The notes beneath the pieces are model-generated. The model had not been told where the DNA came from and ran no database searches. It worked only from the letters and a program-made list of their open reading frames with translations. This document shows, in pieces, positions 1-12,789 of a stretch of 64,000 nt of DNA. Location: NCBI GenBank assembly GCA_947561585.1, contig CANNZV010000271.1, positions 380,015 through 444,014 of the forward strand, read 5' to 3'. The stretch is from Caprella mutica. Its lineage: Eukaryota > Arthropoda > Malacostraca > Amphipoda > Caprellidae. The translations under genes and the position numbers were made by a program. The first letter of the stretch is position 1; every line of letters starts with the position of its first letter.

Positions 1-2880
1 TGTAGATGTAACTATTATTAACTACGTTACTGCAGAGAACTCATTTTATTTGGATTATTGAAAATTATTAAATAGCCTACATAGACATTTTATTGTACAA
101 CATTTTTCCTTTAAATCCTATTTTATTCTTATAACTAATTCTCCATTCATTTGAATGGTAAAATAAATAAGAGAGTGTGCCTGACAGTTTCAATACAAAC
201 CTTTATATTTCCCTTCATTAATTATCAGTTCAATTTGTTTATTCGATAGCGATTTTTATGACTGAATTCTAATTGATCTGATGCCAACATTTACCTATCT
301 AATGAATGGAATTTTTACACTCCGGATAAATTATAATAATATTTATTCTATATACAAACTGGAACATCATTAATTGACTTTATTTGAAAACTCAGTACAC
401 ACATATTTGTTTCCTGAGTAATTGAATAAATTGTTATTTTGTTTGAATTGAATTAATTCAAGATGCAAAAACAAATACATTCCAACAAGGAAGTAAACTT
501 GAACACAATAAAATTGTAGCACAAACACAATGTGCTACATTTAAAAAAGGATAAAAAGTAATAACAGTTCTTGAAATTTATTAACAATAAACATTTGTAG
601 CGGTTCCTGTCACTTCCATGAAACTGGCATCAATCAATAGTTCTTTATTTCATTTATATATTTAATAAAATACTTCTTACTGTATTTTCATTATTTAATT
701 CTGTACTAAAAGTATTTTCTCCAATGGAAATAAAGATATGTATTTATGTCAAGACATTATACTTATTTTGTAAAACAATATTCTATTTTTGTTAATATTA
801 GTTCAGTAATAATTGTATAGTTTCTAAGTGTGTTTGAAATAAATAATCTGGTATCTCTTATAGTTTTCATTCTCCTTGATATGTTGCTATAAGAGATATT
901 TGTAAGACGGTTACCACAGTCTGGGATCACACCTTGCCTTAATGAACTATAATTACGGCGTTACAGTTTGGCACACAAGGTTACCTTTAACGGACTAATC
1001 ACGGCGACTGGTGACCTTTGGAGTAAGTGTCCACTGCTTCTCCATAGGCTAAAAAGCCAGATTCTCTTCAGGCTGCTCCTGACTACCGCCGCTGCTTTCT
1101 CTTCGCTCTTCTCCGCAGCAATATATTCCGCCTAGCTGCACTCACGGGACAGCATTTGCTGCAACTGCAGCTTGACGACCAAGGCGGCAGCCTTACACAT
1201 TTGTTCATAATTCTTAAAATAGAATAATATAGAAAAGATATCGTTCGAATGGAGCTAAATTCTCAACTATTTTTTTTTATTCTAATGTATATGCAACCCT
1301 ATTTTTTAATTTCAAACATTTAATCGAGAAATTGTATTTTTATTCTTGTGTTGAAAATTTATTTACTTAACTAGTGTAGAAATAAGCATTTTCCATGAAA
1401 GAATCCACCGTCAGCTCTTGAACAACTACAATCGCAGGTATAAAGAATTTTTCGGGTTCTTAGTGTATTCTAATAAGAAATTGAAAGTCCCAAGTCCCAT
1501 TGCAAGAATTCAACATGTTCCCATCGTGAAAATCTAACGTGTTGGTATTCTCAAAAACATGAGAAAACACATACTTCATATACCTGATGGAATGACTCCT
1601 TTGATAAACAAGCTAAGTTATTTATATCGAATATTAGATTAGCTTATTACTCGACAGTCTTCAAAGGCAGATTTCATTTCCAAAATGGAGTGATGCTTAG
1701 GCAATGCTGGTGAAAGGAACTATAGTTTTAATATATACCTGTAAGGATATATGAATGTAAATAACTCAATAAGGATGTACCTTATTATATTTGTATTAAA
1801 GATACGGTAGTGTGCTAAAATTTTACTAAAAGGATAATAAATGACGAACTTAGTAAGTAGTATACGACAGCCAAATAGAATATTAATAAATTTACGATTT
1901 TAAATGTTGATTTGCTCAATTATAAAGAGTAAACAAAGAGGTGTACATTTAAATATATGTATAAATACAATACGTAATTCCAGTTTCAGTTCATCATTTT
2001 GTTATGATCACTTCTTGGGTTTGAGAATAGGCACTAGACTTTGAGATTTTGATGGGATTTTATGTAAAATAATCTTTTCAAAACTAATCGTTTATTCTTC
2101 ATTTCAATAATTCAGTAACTGATATAATTAATGTATACCAATTACACAGGAAATAGAAGCAGGTAGTAACCGGTTCTCTTTTAATTGGCACAAATATAAA
2201 TATACACAGTTCAACAAATATGCATTTATTACGGATAATCGAGAAGAGGGTAAATGTAGAGCGATATGTGGTTGTTAGCGGTACAAAGTCTAGAACCGAT
2301 CTGTCATAAATTTAAATCCCAATACAAGGGCTGATACAATTTTAGGCCTATAGTTTAAACAGTGTACAATCGATAAATCAAACAGCTAAGACCACATGTT
2401 AAAGAAAAATCTATTGGTACAAAAGGAATCGCTTGCGGTGAAATCATAATGGATTTCTAGACTAAGGGTTGAAGATGATACGTATAATAGTTATTGAGTA
2501 AAAACAGAATTCAAGCCCCTATATAAGTAATAAAACTTTACAGGCAGAACACAAATTAAAACTACAAATTGGAAACGTATCAATGTTTATATTATTTAAA
2601 TTAATACTACAAATAGATTCATAATGCAATCATACTTACACAGACACACATGAGAATTTGTATTTAAATTCAATTATATTCCTCGATATATAATCTCTTC
2701 AGATCTTTTTGAAACAACCAGAGTTTAATTTAGATTTAATATTATCAGGCAAGTCAGTAAATTTTAGCGAACGCCTTGTCAGTTCTTGTCTCTTCCTTGA
2801 CGGCACAATTCTGGTATCGTAAATAATATTTTTGAAAAATAATTAATTCAAAAAATAATCGTTCATTGAGAAAAAAATAC
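1..2880. other. AT-rich non-coding stretch
   Basis: I see no coding exon, RNA gene or clear transposon here. The sequence is AT-rich with many short stop-interrupted frames. The one compositional oddity is a GC-richer patch at about 905-1200, described separately. Confidence 0.6.
905..1200. other. GC-richer island of unknown nature
   Basis: This patch stands out from the AT-rich surroundings. It contains several CpG dinucleotides and pyrimidine-rich runs (for example around 1080-1140). No long frame crosses it and no flanking duplication was recognised. It could be a retrotransposon LTR remnant or a promoter-like island; I cannot decide. Confidence 0.3.
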
Positions 2881-2884
2881 GAAC

Positions 2885-3110
2885 CAAATTGACTCAAAAT
2901 TTGAGTTTTCACTTTGTTCCAAAACCGACTCAAAAATGTGAGTCAATTTGACTCATCCTAACATTTTACTCAAAAACAAGAGTCATATTGACTCCTAATT
3001 CATAGTCAGATTGACTAGGGTAGAGTCAATCAAGAAAAATGACTACAATATTGGAGTTTTGAAGCCTTGACTCAAGCGATGACTCAGGTTGACTCGCAAT
3101 TTTTTCTCCG
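2885..3110. repeat. Degenerate GACTCA-rich repeat tract
   Basis: The hexamer GACTCA, or its complement TGAGTC, recurs about a dozen times at irregular spacing, partly as small palindromes such as ACTCAAAATTTGAGT. The tract directly abuts the 3' end of the LINE relic on the minus strand. It may be a tail or insertion-site repeat of that element. Confidence 0.55.
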
Positions 3111-3112
3111 TG

Positions 3113-3660
3113 CTCATATCAATAATTTTAAGATTATTACTCGATATGAAAAAAGGATCGGTATGTGATTTTTTATCTGTATTATAAATGACTCTCAGTA
3201 GCTTCTTCTGGAGCACAAGCAATGGTTGCTGACGACTAGGATTAGTTTCACTCCAAATCAGGTTACAATAGAATAAATATGGAAGAGCAAAACTAATGGA
3301 CAAATAATTTAAAGGAACATAGTCTTGAATCTTTTTGATTACACCAACAAATTAAAAAAAATTATCACATATAAGTGAAATATGGATATTGAATTTCAGT
3401 TCCACATCCAAATGAACACATAAAAATTTACAATGGAATACTAATATTGTAATCATTTAGAATGTGTCCATTAATATTGTCATGTATATTCCTGTTCGTA
3501 TAGATAATAGTATTGTTTTTGAGTGTAGTGACAGATAGCCTACCACTCGCAGCACACTCACCAAACACGGCTAATTCCCTATTGGCTGTTGCTATGATTT
3601 CATGTGGACACGAAATGTTGAATAACAAAGTTGTATCATCAGCAAACATCGCACATAAGA
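3113..3660 (-). pseudogene. Non-LTR retrotransposon (LINE) reverse transcriptase relic
   Basis: Read on the minus strand, this encodes the back half of a non-LTR reverse transcriptase. It opens with the catalytic box FADDTTLLF (the FADD version of YADD), followed by a region typical of these enzymes (ELAVFGECAASGRLSV). Next comes a frame carrying DYVPLNYLSISFALPYL and YCNLIWSETNPSRQQPL, then LLVLQKKLLRVIYN and HTDPFF, the usual thumb-region order in jockey/CR1-type elements. At least one in-frame TAA (in the segment between about 3303 and 3427) breaks the frame, so it is dead. Upstream of the FADD box the frame runs straight into a 15-bp minisatellite. The clade (jockey versus CR1) is not resolved by eye. 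Confidence 0.85.
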
Positions 3661-3920
3661 GGAGGATGCAAGTAAAGGAGGATGCAAGTAAAGGAGGATG
3701 CAAGTAAAGGAGGATGCAAGTAAAGGAGGATGCAAGTAAAGGAGGATGCAAGTAAAGGAGGATGCAAGTAAAGGTGGATGCAAGTAAAGGAGGATGCAAG
3801 TAAAGGAGGATGCAAGTAAAGGAGGATGCAAGAAAAGGAGAATGCAAGTAAAGGAGGATGTAAGTAAAGGAGGATGCAAGTAAAGGAGGATGCAAGAAAA
3901 GGAGGAGGATGCAAGTAATT
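3655..3920. repeat. 15-bp minisatellite, about 17 copies
   Basis: The unit is AAAGGAGGATGCAAGT-like with a 15-bp period, with a few single-base variants and one 3-base insertion near 3900. As 15 is a multiple of 3, all frames stay open and create spurious repetitive proteins (such as LHPPLLASSFTCI on minus). It sits immediately 5' of the FADD box of the LINE relic, replacing the upstream part of the RT domain. Confidence 0.95.
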
Positions 3921-3929
3921 ACCATGATT

Positions 3930-6900
3930 TGACACTCTTATGAACGAATGCTATTTCACAGGTTTGTTTTAAAGAGTTATAAAGTTTTAATCATATATGA
4001 ATTATTGTTCGTAACAAGTTCATTTTCTAATATTTCTAATATTAGTTCACAATATTTGAAACTTGAACTACATTTTGCCGGCTATTTTTCAATAATTTTT
4101 CTATCCCAAGAAAAATATTTGTAAACTATATTAATTTCTACAAGGAAAGTCATGGTTGGCAACTTAAAAAAGTTAACTTAGGCAATGAACTAAAATATTT
4201 CTCTCATGAAATTTTTACCATTCGCATAGTAGGTTATTTATATTTAAATATTGTTTTGCTATGTACTGTTAATTAGGATATCTCTTCAATATAAAATTCT
4301 AGTGGAATGTTCAAGTAAAATAACGTGTCGCCTAGCAATTAGTTTTCCAATTTAGTTTGTATTTGGAACACGTATCGTACAACTAAAGTCTAGATTGAAG
4401 GACGAAACTTTTTAAAACTTTGAGGATCTCGAAATTATTTTATTTGTGTCAGTCGGAGAAATAAGAAGGTGTCCCAGTGAAAATAATTGTTATCTCTTGT
4501 CGTCTTGTATCGATAGTGAAGAAACATTTAACAATGATTATTATTAGGTTTGGTGAATATCAATTTTAATTGAGGTAAGAAATTTAATTCAATGACGATA
4601 TTTCACGAGGATTGATAATAAATATTCATCGTATTTGCCTTTATGGTCTCCTGCCGATAAAAAAAAGAAGGATAAAAGCTCGATGAAAAAAATAAATGCC
4701 ACAATTAAGCAAACTACCTTTTCACCAGAAAAATGGCCTAGCTAACAAGGTATAATTAGAAGACAGGAAGTGCAAGAAACTAAATTTTATCGCAATAACT
4801 AACTAAACATTTTCAATTTACAACAAGCTAGGCATGTTTTTTATTGTTTAAAGGAATACAAAATATACGATCAGGACATGTGAAGCCATAGCTTTCAGCG
4901 AGACAATTTATTGAGGTATGAAGATCTATGTTCAGTTTTGGTGGGTGTATATACGTTACATACATCAATTTGAAATTCCTCAACTTTCCATTAATAGTTT
5001 ATCTATGGAACAGTTGCACTTCAGAAGATTAATGTATTCCAGAAAAGTGATTGAAAACCTCTGTAAAATATTCAAATAAAAACTAACTCACAACTTTTTT
5101 TAGAAAAAATATATCAAAGTTATGTATGATTTCTACTATAAATTGTAATTACTCAAATCGATGAAATTCATTACGTTCACAAATTTGAGTTTCCTTCATA
5201 AGACTTCAATTTCTTTCATCCAAACAGATCAAACAATTCCAAACTTCGGTTTAATCAATAAACGAAACTTCAGATATTCGTCCTTTTGAAATATCAGGAT
5301 AGATCAAATAATTACCTCCTAAGACACAAGTTTGATAACAAATGGACATATTGCCTCGTTTTTAATAATTTTTCGTCAACAGAAGACAACCGTGAGAAAT
5401 TCGCAAACTGGCAAGCATCCATAAACTCAATTGTTTTTCTTCTGTTCGAAATAAGAGCCACTTTACACGTTCCTGAAAAATAAAAATAAGGATCTTAGAA
5501 GTTGTAAAATGTTTTCTAAATGATAGACACTGAAATATAATTTAATTTCCTTCAATAAAACAAAGAGTGACTCATGAATATTTTACCTCGAATGAATGGG
5601 GCATTAAAATAATAAAATTTAAGTAAAATTTATTGGTCGTTTAATAATGGTATATAATATTTAATAATGGTATAATTATCACACTCATTCATAGAGCTAT
5701 AAACACACTTTAAATATTTAACGCATTTGATACAAATCACTAAGTTCCATATCCGTTTATTTATCTCTCTGTGAAATATTGCTACATAAACAACGTAAAT
5801 TGGATATTTTATCAACTTATATTCAGAAATTGATAGGAGTTTATACGACAGTGAAATATCACAGTTTGCTCCTCTTTTGGGAATATAAATAACTATTATT
5901 TATATCGAAAGAATCTCTATTTTTAACGTTTGGTGATTTATATCTGAATCATATTGGTGGGAGGAATTTATTATACCTAATGCATAGAGAATACCCAGGT
6001 GTATTTGGAGGTGTAAAATTGAAAAATACAAAAATATATTCAATAAAAATAATTGGCTTTCAATAGATTTATGGGTTTGGATATTTTAAAATGAAACGCG
6101 GGAAATGTTTGGTATGAATTTAACTATTCTACATGACATATATTACGAAATAATATATCTATTTCTATTTGGTTGATTTCTTTAGCGACTAATAAATAAC
6201 ATACTTTTAGGAATTACGTTTCTTTAATGCTATCACTGTTACATGATCACAAAATTCTATATAATAATGTAAACACGATATGCACAGAAAATGCTCTTGC
6301 CTTTTAAACATGCAACTAAATACACAAAATTGTACCTGTTTGTTCATAGCTATTTACAGTTACTGTGTTCAGTCAGTTATGACTTTTATTACTGGTTAAT
6401 AGAGTCGAAACCTTTCTATTCGATAGTTTCTCAAATCCCTTATCGTTAAATAGCCCTATTGATAAGAGTTGAAACTATCACGCATTACCGTTTATAGTTT
6501 GTTGTTTCGACGTCCATGTAATATTCCAACGATTGACATGAGTGTTCAATATGTCTTCAGTAACGCGAATTATTCTTTTTTAGTACATAGCGAGTAATTT
6601 TATGATACCTATCAATTGATTAATACTAATAACTTGACTTCTATTCCGCTTCAATGATAAATTTCTTCATGCGATGATTATTTCTATATGTGTTTGTAAA
6701 TACTAAATAACTAATTGGTAGTGTGATATTGAGAAGTATATAGCAAGTTATTATGTGTGCTTTATGAGCGTAAAGTAATAGAAACGTGATTTGACCATCG
6801 CTGAAAAATTCGTCCGCAAAAATTATTCTCATCAACATTTTTTTCAACGGAAAATTCATCCACGGAAAATTCGTTCGAATTATTTTTCATCGGGCGCATG

Positions 6901-7290
6901 CAAAGTCATTATTTAGTGTCAATTTTACATTCAAGAGATTTGGCTAAACGAATAAAACATGATATGATGTATTGATTGAGTTATTTAAAATTTTAATTCG
7001 TTATTCCACTTTAATCAACGATGTATTTCATTAATAATTATTATTCATTAGGAATCTGAAACAGTAGAATTGAATTAAACACCAAGAACAATAAAAAAGC
7101 TATAAATAGTTAAAATAATTATAATAAAACAAATATAATTGAAAGAAATTATTGGGAGCCCGAATAAAAATATAAAACACTTCAAAATAGACAAAATATA
7201 ATCATTTAATGAATTGCAATTTAATTCAATCTAACAGTTTAGAAGAAGAATAACCAGCAAAGCAAAAAAATTAAATCAATATATAAAATA
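3930..7290. other. AT-rich non-coding stretch
   Basis: No supported gene. Short frames at 5286-5483 (plus), 5630-5815 (minus) and 6641-6859 (minus) have no recognisable domain and no splice context. A cluster of GAAAATTCGTCC-like motifs lies at 6799-6893 and belongs to a dispersed degenerate repeat listed separately. Confidence 0.6.
6799..6893. repeat. Degenerate GAAAATTCGTCC motif cluster
   Basis: Four imperfect copies of a GAAAATTCGTCCGC-like motif lie here. They resemble the arrays at 9445-9610, 12790-12930, 18655-18705, 24960-25000 and 62277-62345, so this looks like one end of a dispersed element family. Confidence 0.5.
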
Positions 7291-7296
7291 TATATA

Positions 7297-7502
7297 CAGG
7301 GTGACCCACAATAAAGTGTACCCAACTTTGAATTAATATAAATATTGTATTCAAAAGGGATTATAAATTAACCTTCAACTAAAATTATAACTAGATATTT
7401 TACTGGTATTATACCACCGTTATTCTAAAACTAATTATTAATTTATAAATACGATATTTATATTATCTCTAAGTTGGGTACACTTTTTTGTGGGTCACCC
7501 TG
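7297..7502. mobile_element. TA-flanked MITE with about 35-bp inverted ends
   Basis: The ends begin CAGGGTGACCCACA and are inverted copies of each other through about 35 bases, interrupted only by small differences. The element is flanked on both sides by TA (7295-7296 and 7503-7504), the usual duplication of Tc1/mariner-type transposons. It is about 206 bp with no coding capacity, so it is non-autonomous. The superfamily assignment rests on the TA and the terminal sequence only. Confidence 0.85.
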
Positions 7503-8387
7503 TATACTGTTCGAAGATATTGAATCTTAAGTTAATTCATCTTCTATATTCGTCAAGACAGATTTCAAGCGTCTGAAGTCATCTCTTGAGTATAATATAT
7601 ACATTTTAGATTGAATTTATATTGTAACTGATGAAAAATGACGAAAGAACAAATTATCAATGGATGAATTTTCCTAGCACCAACTTGCCTACTATCTCTT
7701 TCCAATATTCACGGCTTCGTTCTATTTCATAATTTCCATATAAGTTTACAAGCCATGAGTAACACTTTATGTACAATAATGAACCGAAAAATTATATATG
7801 AAAGAATGAAAATCAACCTTGATATTAATTAATTCAGTAATTAAAATAATTAGGGATTAGATAGATGAATTCAGGAGAGGATTAACATAATAAACTGTAC
7901 AATATACTAAACTTCAACATTATAAAATATATAATATTCAATTAAATATTATTTGTATTTTAGATATGTGAGAATGTTCCAATTAATATCTGCTGTTGAA
8001 GGACATGTTGAATAATTAATTCTACAATATTCTAATTAAGTTATGTGTGTAATTTACTATATGTAACATTTCATAAATTCAGAATCTTAAGATGGCATTA
8101 TGTTCAATATTATTATATCAATATTAATTGAGTAATTACATTAATTATAATAACTTATTCCTACCATGATAATTAACAGCTTATATGCATCAGAAAACAT
8201 CATTATTACATTATTAGACAGGTAAATTAATTACACACGCGTAGACCCTCACTCTTCATTAATTTCACTTACTCAAACTATGATTCTCCTCAAGTAAAGG
8301 ATCTATTTACCACTTAGAGTTCACACTCTTTCCTCACTATCGTCTGATAGTTACTTTTTCCTATTTATCCTTTGTATTATTTAATGG

Positions 8388-9620
8388 GCACTAGGACTTT
8401 CCCCCGCTAGAAAATTCCCCGCTTGAACTTTTCCCCGCCGAATAAAATATCAGTATTTCGGGTTATTGAGAAAAGAATTGGATGAACCAAACAATTTATC
8501 AAAATAAGACACATTTTATTATCAAACTAACACGGTAATACAGTCTTATTTCTAGCTCTTTGTTTCCCGTATGTGTACATATCGGTAGTTTTCATTTTAA
8601 GACTTTCACCGCAACTCGTGATATGACGGTAATGCCGAACCATCATCTTTGTTTCATTTGCATACATTGACAGTTGTTTTATTTGCTTTTTAACACATTT
8701 TTCTGATAGCTCCAGTCATAAATTTGTAATATATTTTTACAACTTATATTTTGCAATTTTTATTCCTTACTTTTCCAACACTAGACTTATAAAGTATTCA
8801 ATATATGTTGGAAAAAATTTAATTTTAATAAATTACAAAAAAGTGGCATCGTGGACCACTGGTGGTACACGATTTCGGTTGAGCAAGTTAGCTGTGTACC
8901 ATATGTGGCGCACCATGCGGTGAAAGTGTTAAGATACGTGTGCCTTTGTAAATTCGCATATATGTACAAAGTACAAACATTATGGCAATAAAATGGAATT
9001 TTCAAATGTCACAAAAAAGCAGTACGAGTAATTCAGTTTATAACCTCTATATGTATACATATCTTGAATATAATATTTTCTTTCTCATCTAATATATAAA
9101 ATTAGCGACTTGTCTACCGTCAAATAAATCACAAAATTCAAATCGAACCGTTATGATTATCAGATAAAGACTCTTTCCACAGGGAGAACTAGTAACCTTT
9201 TTCCAGTCAGCAATATTATTAAAATATGGAAGAAAAATGGAACATCATAATTTTCTTCAAAGTTAATCTTTTGGGGAATCTTTTTTTACAGAGTAAGGTG
9301 ACATGTCTTGTTATTTGCAACGATAGACTTCGGCACACAATTTCTGCTGTAACGAATTAAAACTATTTTTTTCGAAAATTTAAAACAATTGAATTCTCAA
9401 ATTTTCTTACTGAGTTTAAATTTAAATAATCCAGCGATAAAAAGTAGGGCGGGGAATTGTCCGGGTGCGTAAAAGTCCAGCGAAGAAAAGTGCGACGGGG
9501 AAAAGTCCAGGCTAGGAAAAGTCCAAGTGGGGAAAAGTTCGACGGAAAAAAAACGGCGGGGGAAAGCCTGGCGGGGAAAATTCCAGCGGGGAATAATTCG
9601 GCAGGGAAAAACCGTTTCCT
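8388..9620. mobile_element. Possible element bounded by GGGGAAAAGTCC repeat clusters
   Basis: The left cluster (8388-8445) contains CCCCGC-type units reading as the reverse complement of the right cluster (9445-9610), where a roughly 16-bp unit (CGGGGAAAAGTCCAG-like) recurs about eight times. The opposed orientation suggests subterminal repeats of one element of about 1.2 kb. No transposase frame is visible between them and I could not define a target duplication. Confidence 0.45.
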
Positions 9621-10110
9621 TATCTAATGATGAATTGCGATTATCTCAATTGAAGCCAAACAAATTTCATTAACTGGAAATACTAATATCGAAATATTTC
9701 AATAGTTTCTCATGTAAACATTTTCTCCAGTCGTGATGAGATTTGATGCTGTCTATTAAAAATGATGTAATTAACTGAACCTGAAAGGCTTTAGTTTATC
9801 TAATTAATTATTCTTTATTCCTTCTCTCAGAGGAACAGAAGCTCTCAGACAGATTAGTTTGTCTAGACTAATTACCTTTGCATTCAATTACGTAAGAGCA
9901 AAAGCAGTCGAAAGGATTAAAAAGGATTTGCTCCAATTAAACTCAATTCAGCATATTACATATATTATATATAATATCGTAACTAGGGTAAGTTGTTAAT
10001 AATCGGTCAGTACTACATCTTCGGTCATATAAGAAAATACAATATAAAAATTGTTATTATTACAGAGTGCTATCTAATACTTCTGCAAACCCAGGTTTGC
10101 AGAAGTATTA

Positions 10111-10780
10111 GGGCTGATTCACACCATAGCTCCGGTCACGCTCCAGTCACGGTCCGGTCCAATATTCTTTAATGCATTTCACGTAAAGCACTCACACTGG
10201 CAGTGCCGGTCAGGTACGCTCCGCTCCGCTCAGATCACGATCCAATCGGAAGATATTTTGACTGGAGCGTGAGCGGAGCGTTTTCGGTGTGAACTACCAC
10301 AGCGCTCGCAGTCACGAACCAGTTTTATTATTTCAGTGCTTTTCTTGAATATTATACATATTTCTTACCTTAGAGGTTTAGATATACAACCAGTCTCTCA
10401 CTCCAGGAGTGATTATTTTTCAGTGTAACATGTTCCTTTTTTTCAATCATTTTCAATTTTAAACAGATTTTTTCAAAAGTTCCAATAGTCATTCGAAAAT
10501 AACTGAAAAATTTAGTTTTGTCATCTATTAGATGAGGATACAACGACGAGATATCCCTCACACTTCCTGTCTTTTAGCATAGGATGAACTCAAAATCTCT
10601 TCTTTTTTGTTTTCTCTCATCCTGTTCATCAATTAAGTACAATGATAATCACTAGGAAATCTGATGATACTGAAGGGACAGAAGCGAGAGCGGACTGTAA
10701 CCGGACCGAACATGTGAATGCACCAGGATGAGACCGGACCGTGACTGGAGCGATAGCGGAGCTATGGTGTGAATCAGCTC
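10111..10780 (-). mobile_element. PIF/Harbinger element, internally deleted
   Basis: The terminal inverted repeats begin GGGCTGATTCACACCATAGC at 10111 and read as the complement at the right end (GCTATGGTGTGAATCAGCTC). Perfect TTA duplications flank it (10108-10110 and 10781-10783), the hallmark of PIF/Harbinger. GC-rich subterminal repeats (GGTCACGCTCCAGTCACG-like) follow both ends. It contains a remnant of the N-terminal part of a HARBI1-like nuclease on minus. At 670 bp it is far shorter than an autonomous copy, so it is a deletion derivative. Confidence 0.92.
10370..10640 (-). pseudogene. HARBI1-like transposase N-terminal relic
   Basis: On minus the translation carries RRDFEF, a stop codon, then SVRDISSLYPHLIDD followed by FFSYFRMTIGTFEKI and SERLVVYLNL. 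The pattern (basic RR-F start, a 'LYP-L-DD' stretch, then 'FF-YFRM---TF', then 'ERL') is the standard N-terminal pattern of PIF/Harbinger nucleases. The in-frame stop, the absence of the DDE catalytic half and the inverted ends around it show that this is a non-functional fragment. Confidence 0.85.
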
Positions 10781-11384
10781 TTAGATAGCACTCTGAAATA
10801 ATAACAATTTCTATATTGCTTTTTCTTATATGTCCGAAGATGAAGTACTGACCGATAATTAAGAACTTACCCTATAAATGGTATATAAGTGATAGAAACT
10901 TCTGTCTGAACAGCGTGTTCTTTTGTAATTCGACAGCATGGATACAAAATTATTCTGAAACCAGTTCAATAAATGATTTCAGTAACTAAATAAATTCATA
11001 TTTTATTCAGTTCAGAATTTTGAATTAAAACCGAAGCCAAGGATAATGGTTAAAAAAATGTTGCGCATACACTAGTAATTATTATTAGTCTATCAAATAC
11101 AAAAAGCTCGGTTTCCTTTTTATCGAAACTATCTGTAGTATTTATTGTTCTAAAGTATATTCCTACTATACACATATATCATGATATACTATGATACTCT
11201 CATTCCATTGTATTTCATCAGATGTAACAAAGTATTTCATAATATAGTAAGTTTCTGGAAAATTAATTAATTAATTTTGTAATTTTTTTCTAGCAAAATT
11301 GGCTCATTTAATTTCTTTCAACAACTGTATTTTTAACAAAAATTATTCTAAAAAGCTGGAGTCAAAATTTGCATAAGGAGTGAT

Positions 11385-11580
11385 GTGAATTTTCGAGTTC
11401 ACTCTATGTGTTTCGAGTTCACTCTATGGCTTTGTCTCCAAAGCGAGACACTTTAGTGCATCAAACTATAGTCTGGAAGCACTAAAGTGCATCGAACTGA
11501 TGCACTTTCAAGACAACACCATAGGGTGAACCCGAAACACCTGGGTGCATCAGTTGGAGTTGTTTATTTTTCTCAGTGTA
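11385..11580. mobile_element. Palindromic CACTG-end MITE, copy 1
   Basis: Inverted arms contain GGTGTTTCGAGTTCACCCTATGG-like ends and an inner palindrome of TGCACTAAAGTGCATC units. The right terminus ends TTTATTTTTCTCAGTG. The same arrangement is seen at 14354-14699. Non-coding; the short frame across it is spurious. Confidence 0.7.
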
Positions 11581-11828
11581 TAATAAAACTTATTAAAACA
11601 GTTTGTAAAAGTCTATTTTTTAAAGCTTCGATTTTTTTCCAAAAAAGCTATAGAATAAAAATTAATATGATAATATACTTCTTTAAAATTTAAAATTTGA
11701 GCTCCATGATATCACATTAATTTATGTTCATGAGTAATATGAATTATATTAAGAAATTGAAGGCTACTAACCCTCTCATTCGTGCTTAGCATTTAAGTAG
11801 CTAAGTATAAACTATCATTTCTGTTTTA

Positions 11829-12205
11829 TCTACGATTGATCTGCCATTACGAAAAATAGGAATCCAAAAGGCCGCATCCTCCATATTCCGAAATGGGAGC
11901 CTAACCAAATGTGGCGATAAATTGCAAATGCTATTAGAACCTATATAAAAAGAAGAATCCCAAGAGTGACAGTTCCGTAATGAAAAATATAAGGGACAAA
12001 AATATGTACTTTAATTTCGAGAAGAGCGTCGTTTGGAATTGGTTTTAGTAATTAAACGACATTTCCAATGCCTTCAGTTGGCAATAGACACTGTACAGAA
12101 TAGGGAAGTAACAACGTCTTATAGGGCTTGTATAGGCGACTCAATTAGAAGTCAACCAAAGATCTACGATGTTTAAATGAGATCATGATAATACGAAAGT
12201 CTCGA
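11829..12205. repeat. Direct repeat, left copy (pair with 13469-13880)
   Basis: Starting at TACGATTGATCTGCCATT, about 170 bases are nearly identical to the segment beginning at 13469. The similarity then continues with gaps through GAGAAGAGCGTCGTTTGG and a common CAACC...ACGATGTTT-like end. The copies are about 1.64 kb apart in the same orientation. They could be the long terminal repeats of a degraded short element or a local duplication. The ends do not show TG...CA, so I do not call them LTRs. Confidence 0.75.
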
Positions 12206-12789
12206 ATTTTTCTCTCCGGTTTCAGTTCTCCGTTAACTTTTTCTGAGAAAATCAAATTTTCTCTATTTTTTCAGTGTACCACTAACTCTTAGGTTTCAGA
12301 TTTACCAGAAAATCCTACGGTATCAGTTCTCTCGTTTACTCTTCTCAGAAAATCCAAAAGTTCTCCGTTAACTTTATTTTACTCTAATTTTAACTTGACT
12401 GGCACAAAGCTTCCCAGGTACCCAGGTTCCCAATCACTTAATTAAACATTTTACCTTCTTTCTGTCTCGTATCTCTCCCCTAATACCAACTGGTTTTATT
12501 CTTAATTCAGTCTCACTGACCGCTGTTACTATTGCTTCTTTAATTCATACTCCAATGAACTAAATTTTTCTACTAAGGAAACTATTTCGAAATAGAACAA
12601 CTTTAGTGACATTTTGATCACATTGAAGTTTTCACTCTGAATATTCGTTTTTCGCTTGTTCATTGCATGGTTAAGGCCCGCTTCACACTTGCATACTTAA
12701 CACTGCGAAAAAAAATTCTTTATATGTAAGTGTTCACACTTGCGTTTTTCATTGCTGAAGGAAAAATCACATTAAATTATGAAATATGG

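Larger units (their letters stand above)
9984..10875. mobile_element. Palindromic MITE (GGGTAAGTT family) split by a Harbinger insertion
   Basis: The outer ends (9984-10107 and 10784-10875) are inverted copies, beginning TAGGGTAAGTT and including CTTCGGTCATATAAGAAAA. Removing the insertion at 10111-10780 and one TTA restores a nearly 60-bp perfect palindrome centred on AAACCCAGGTTT at about 10090. Relatives of this family occur at 20306-20521, 26515-26732 and, more diverged, at 20013-20150. This is a snap-back hairpin element without coding capacity. Confidence 0.85.

Noticed and set aside
3428..3935. Long minus-strand frames rich in LHPPLLASSFTCI as a repetitive protein gene
   Set aside because: They arise from the stop-free 15-bp minisatellite; only the FADD-containing end is real, as a LINE relic.
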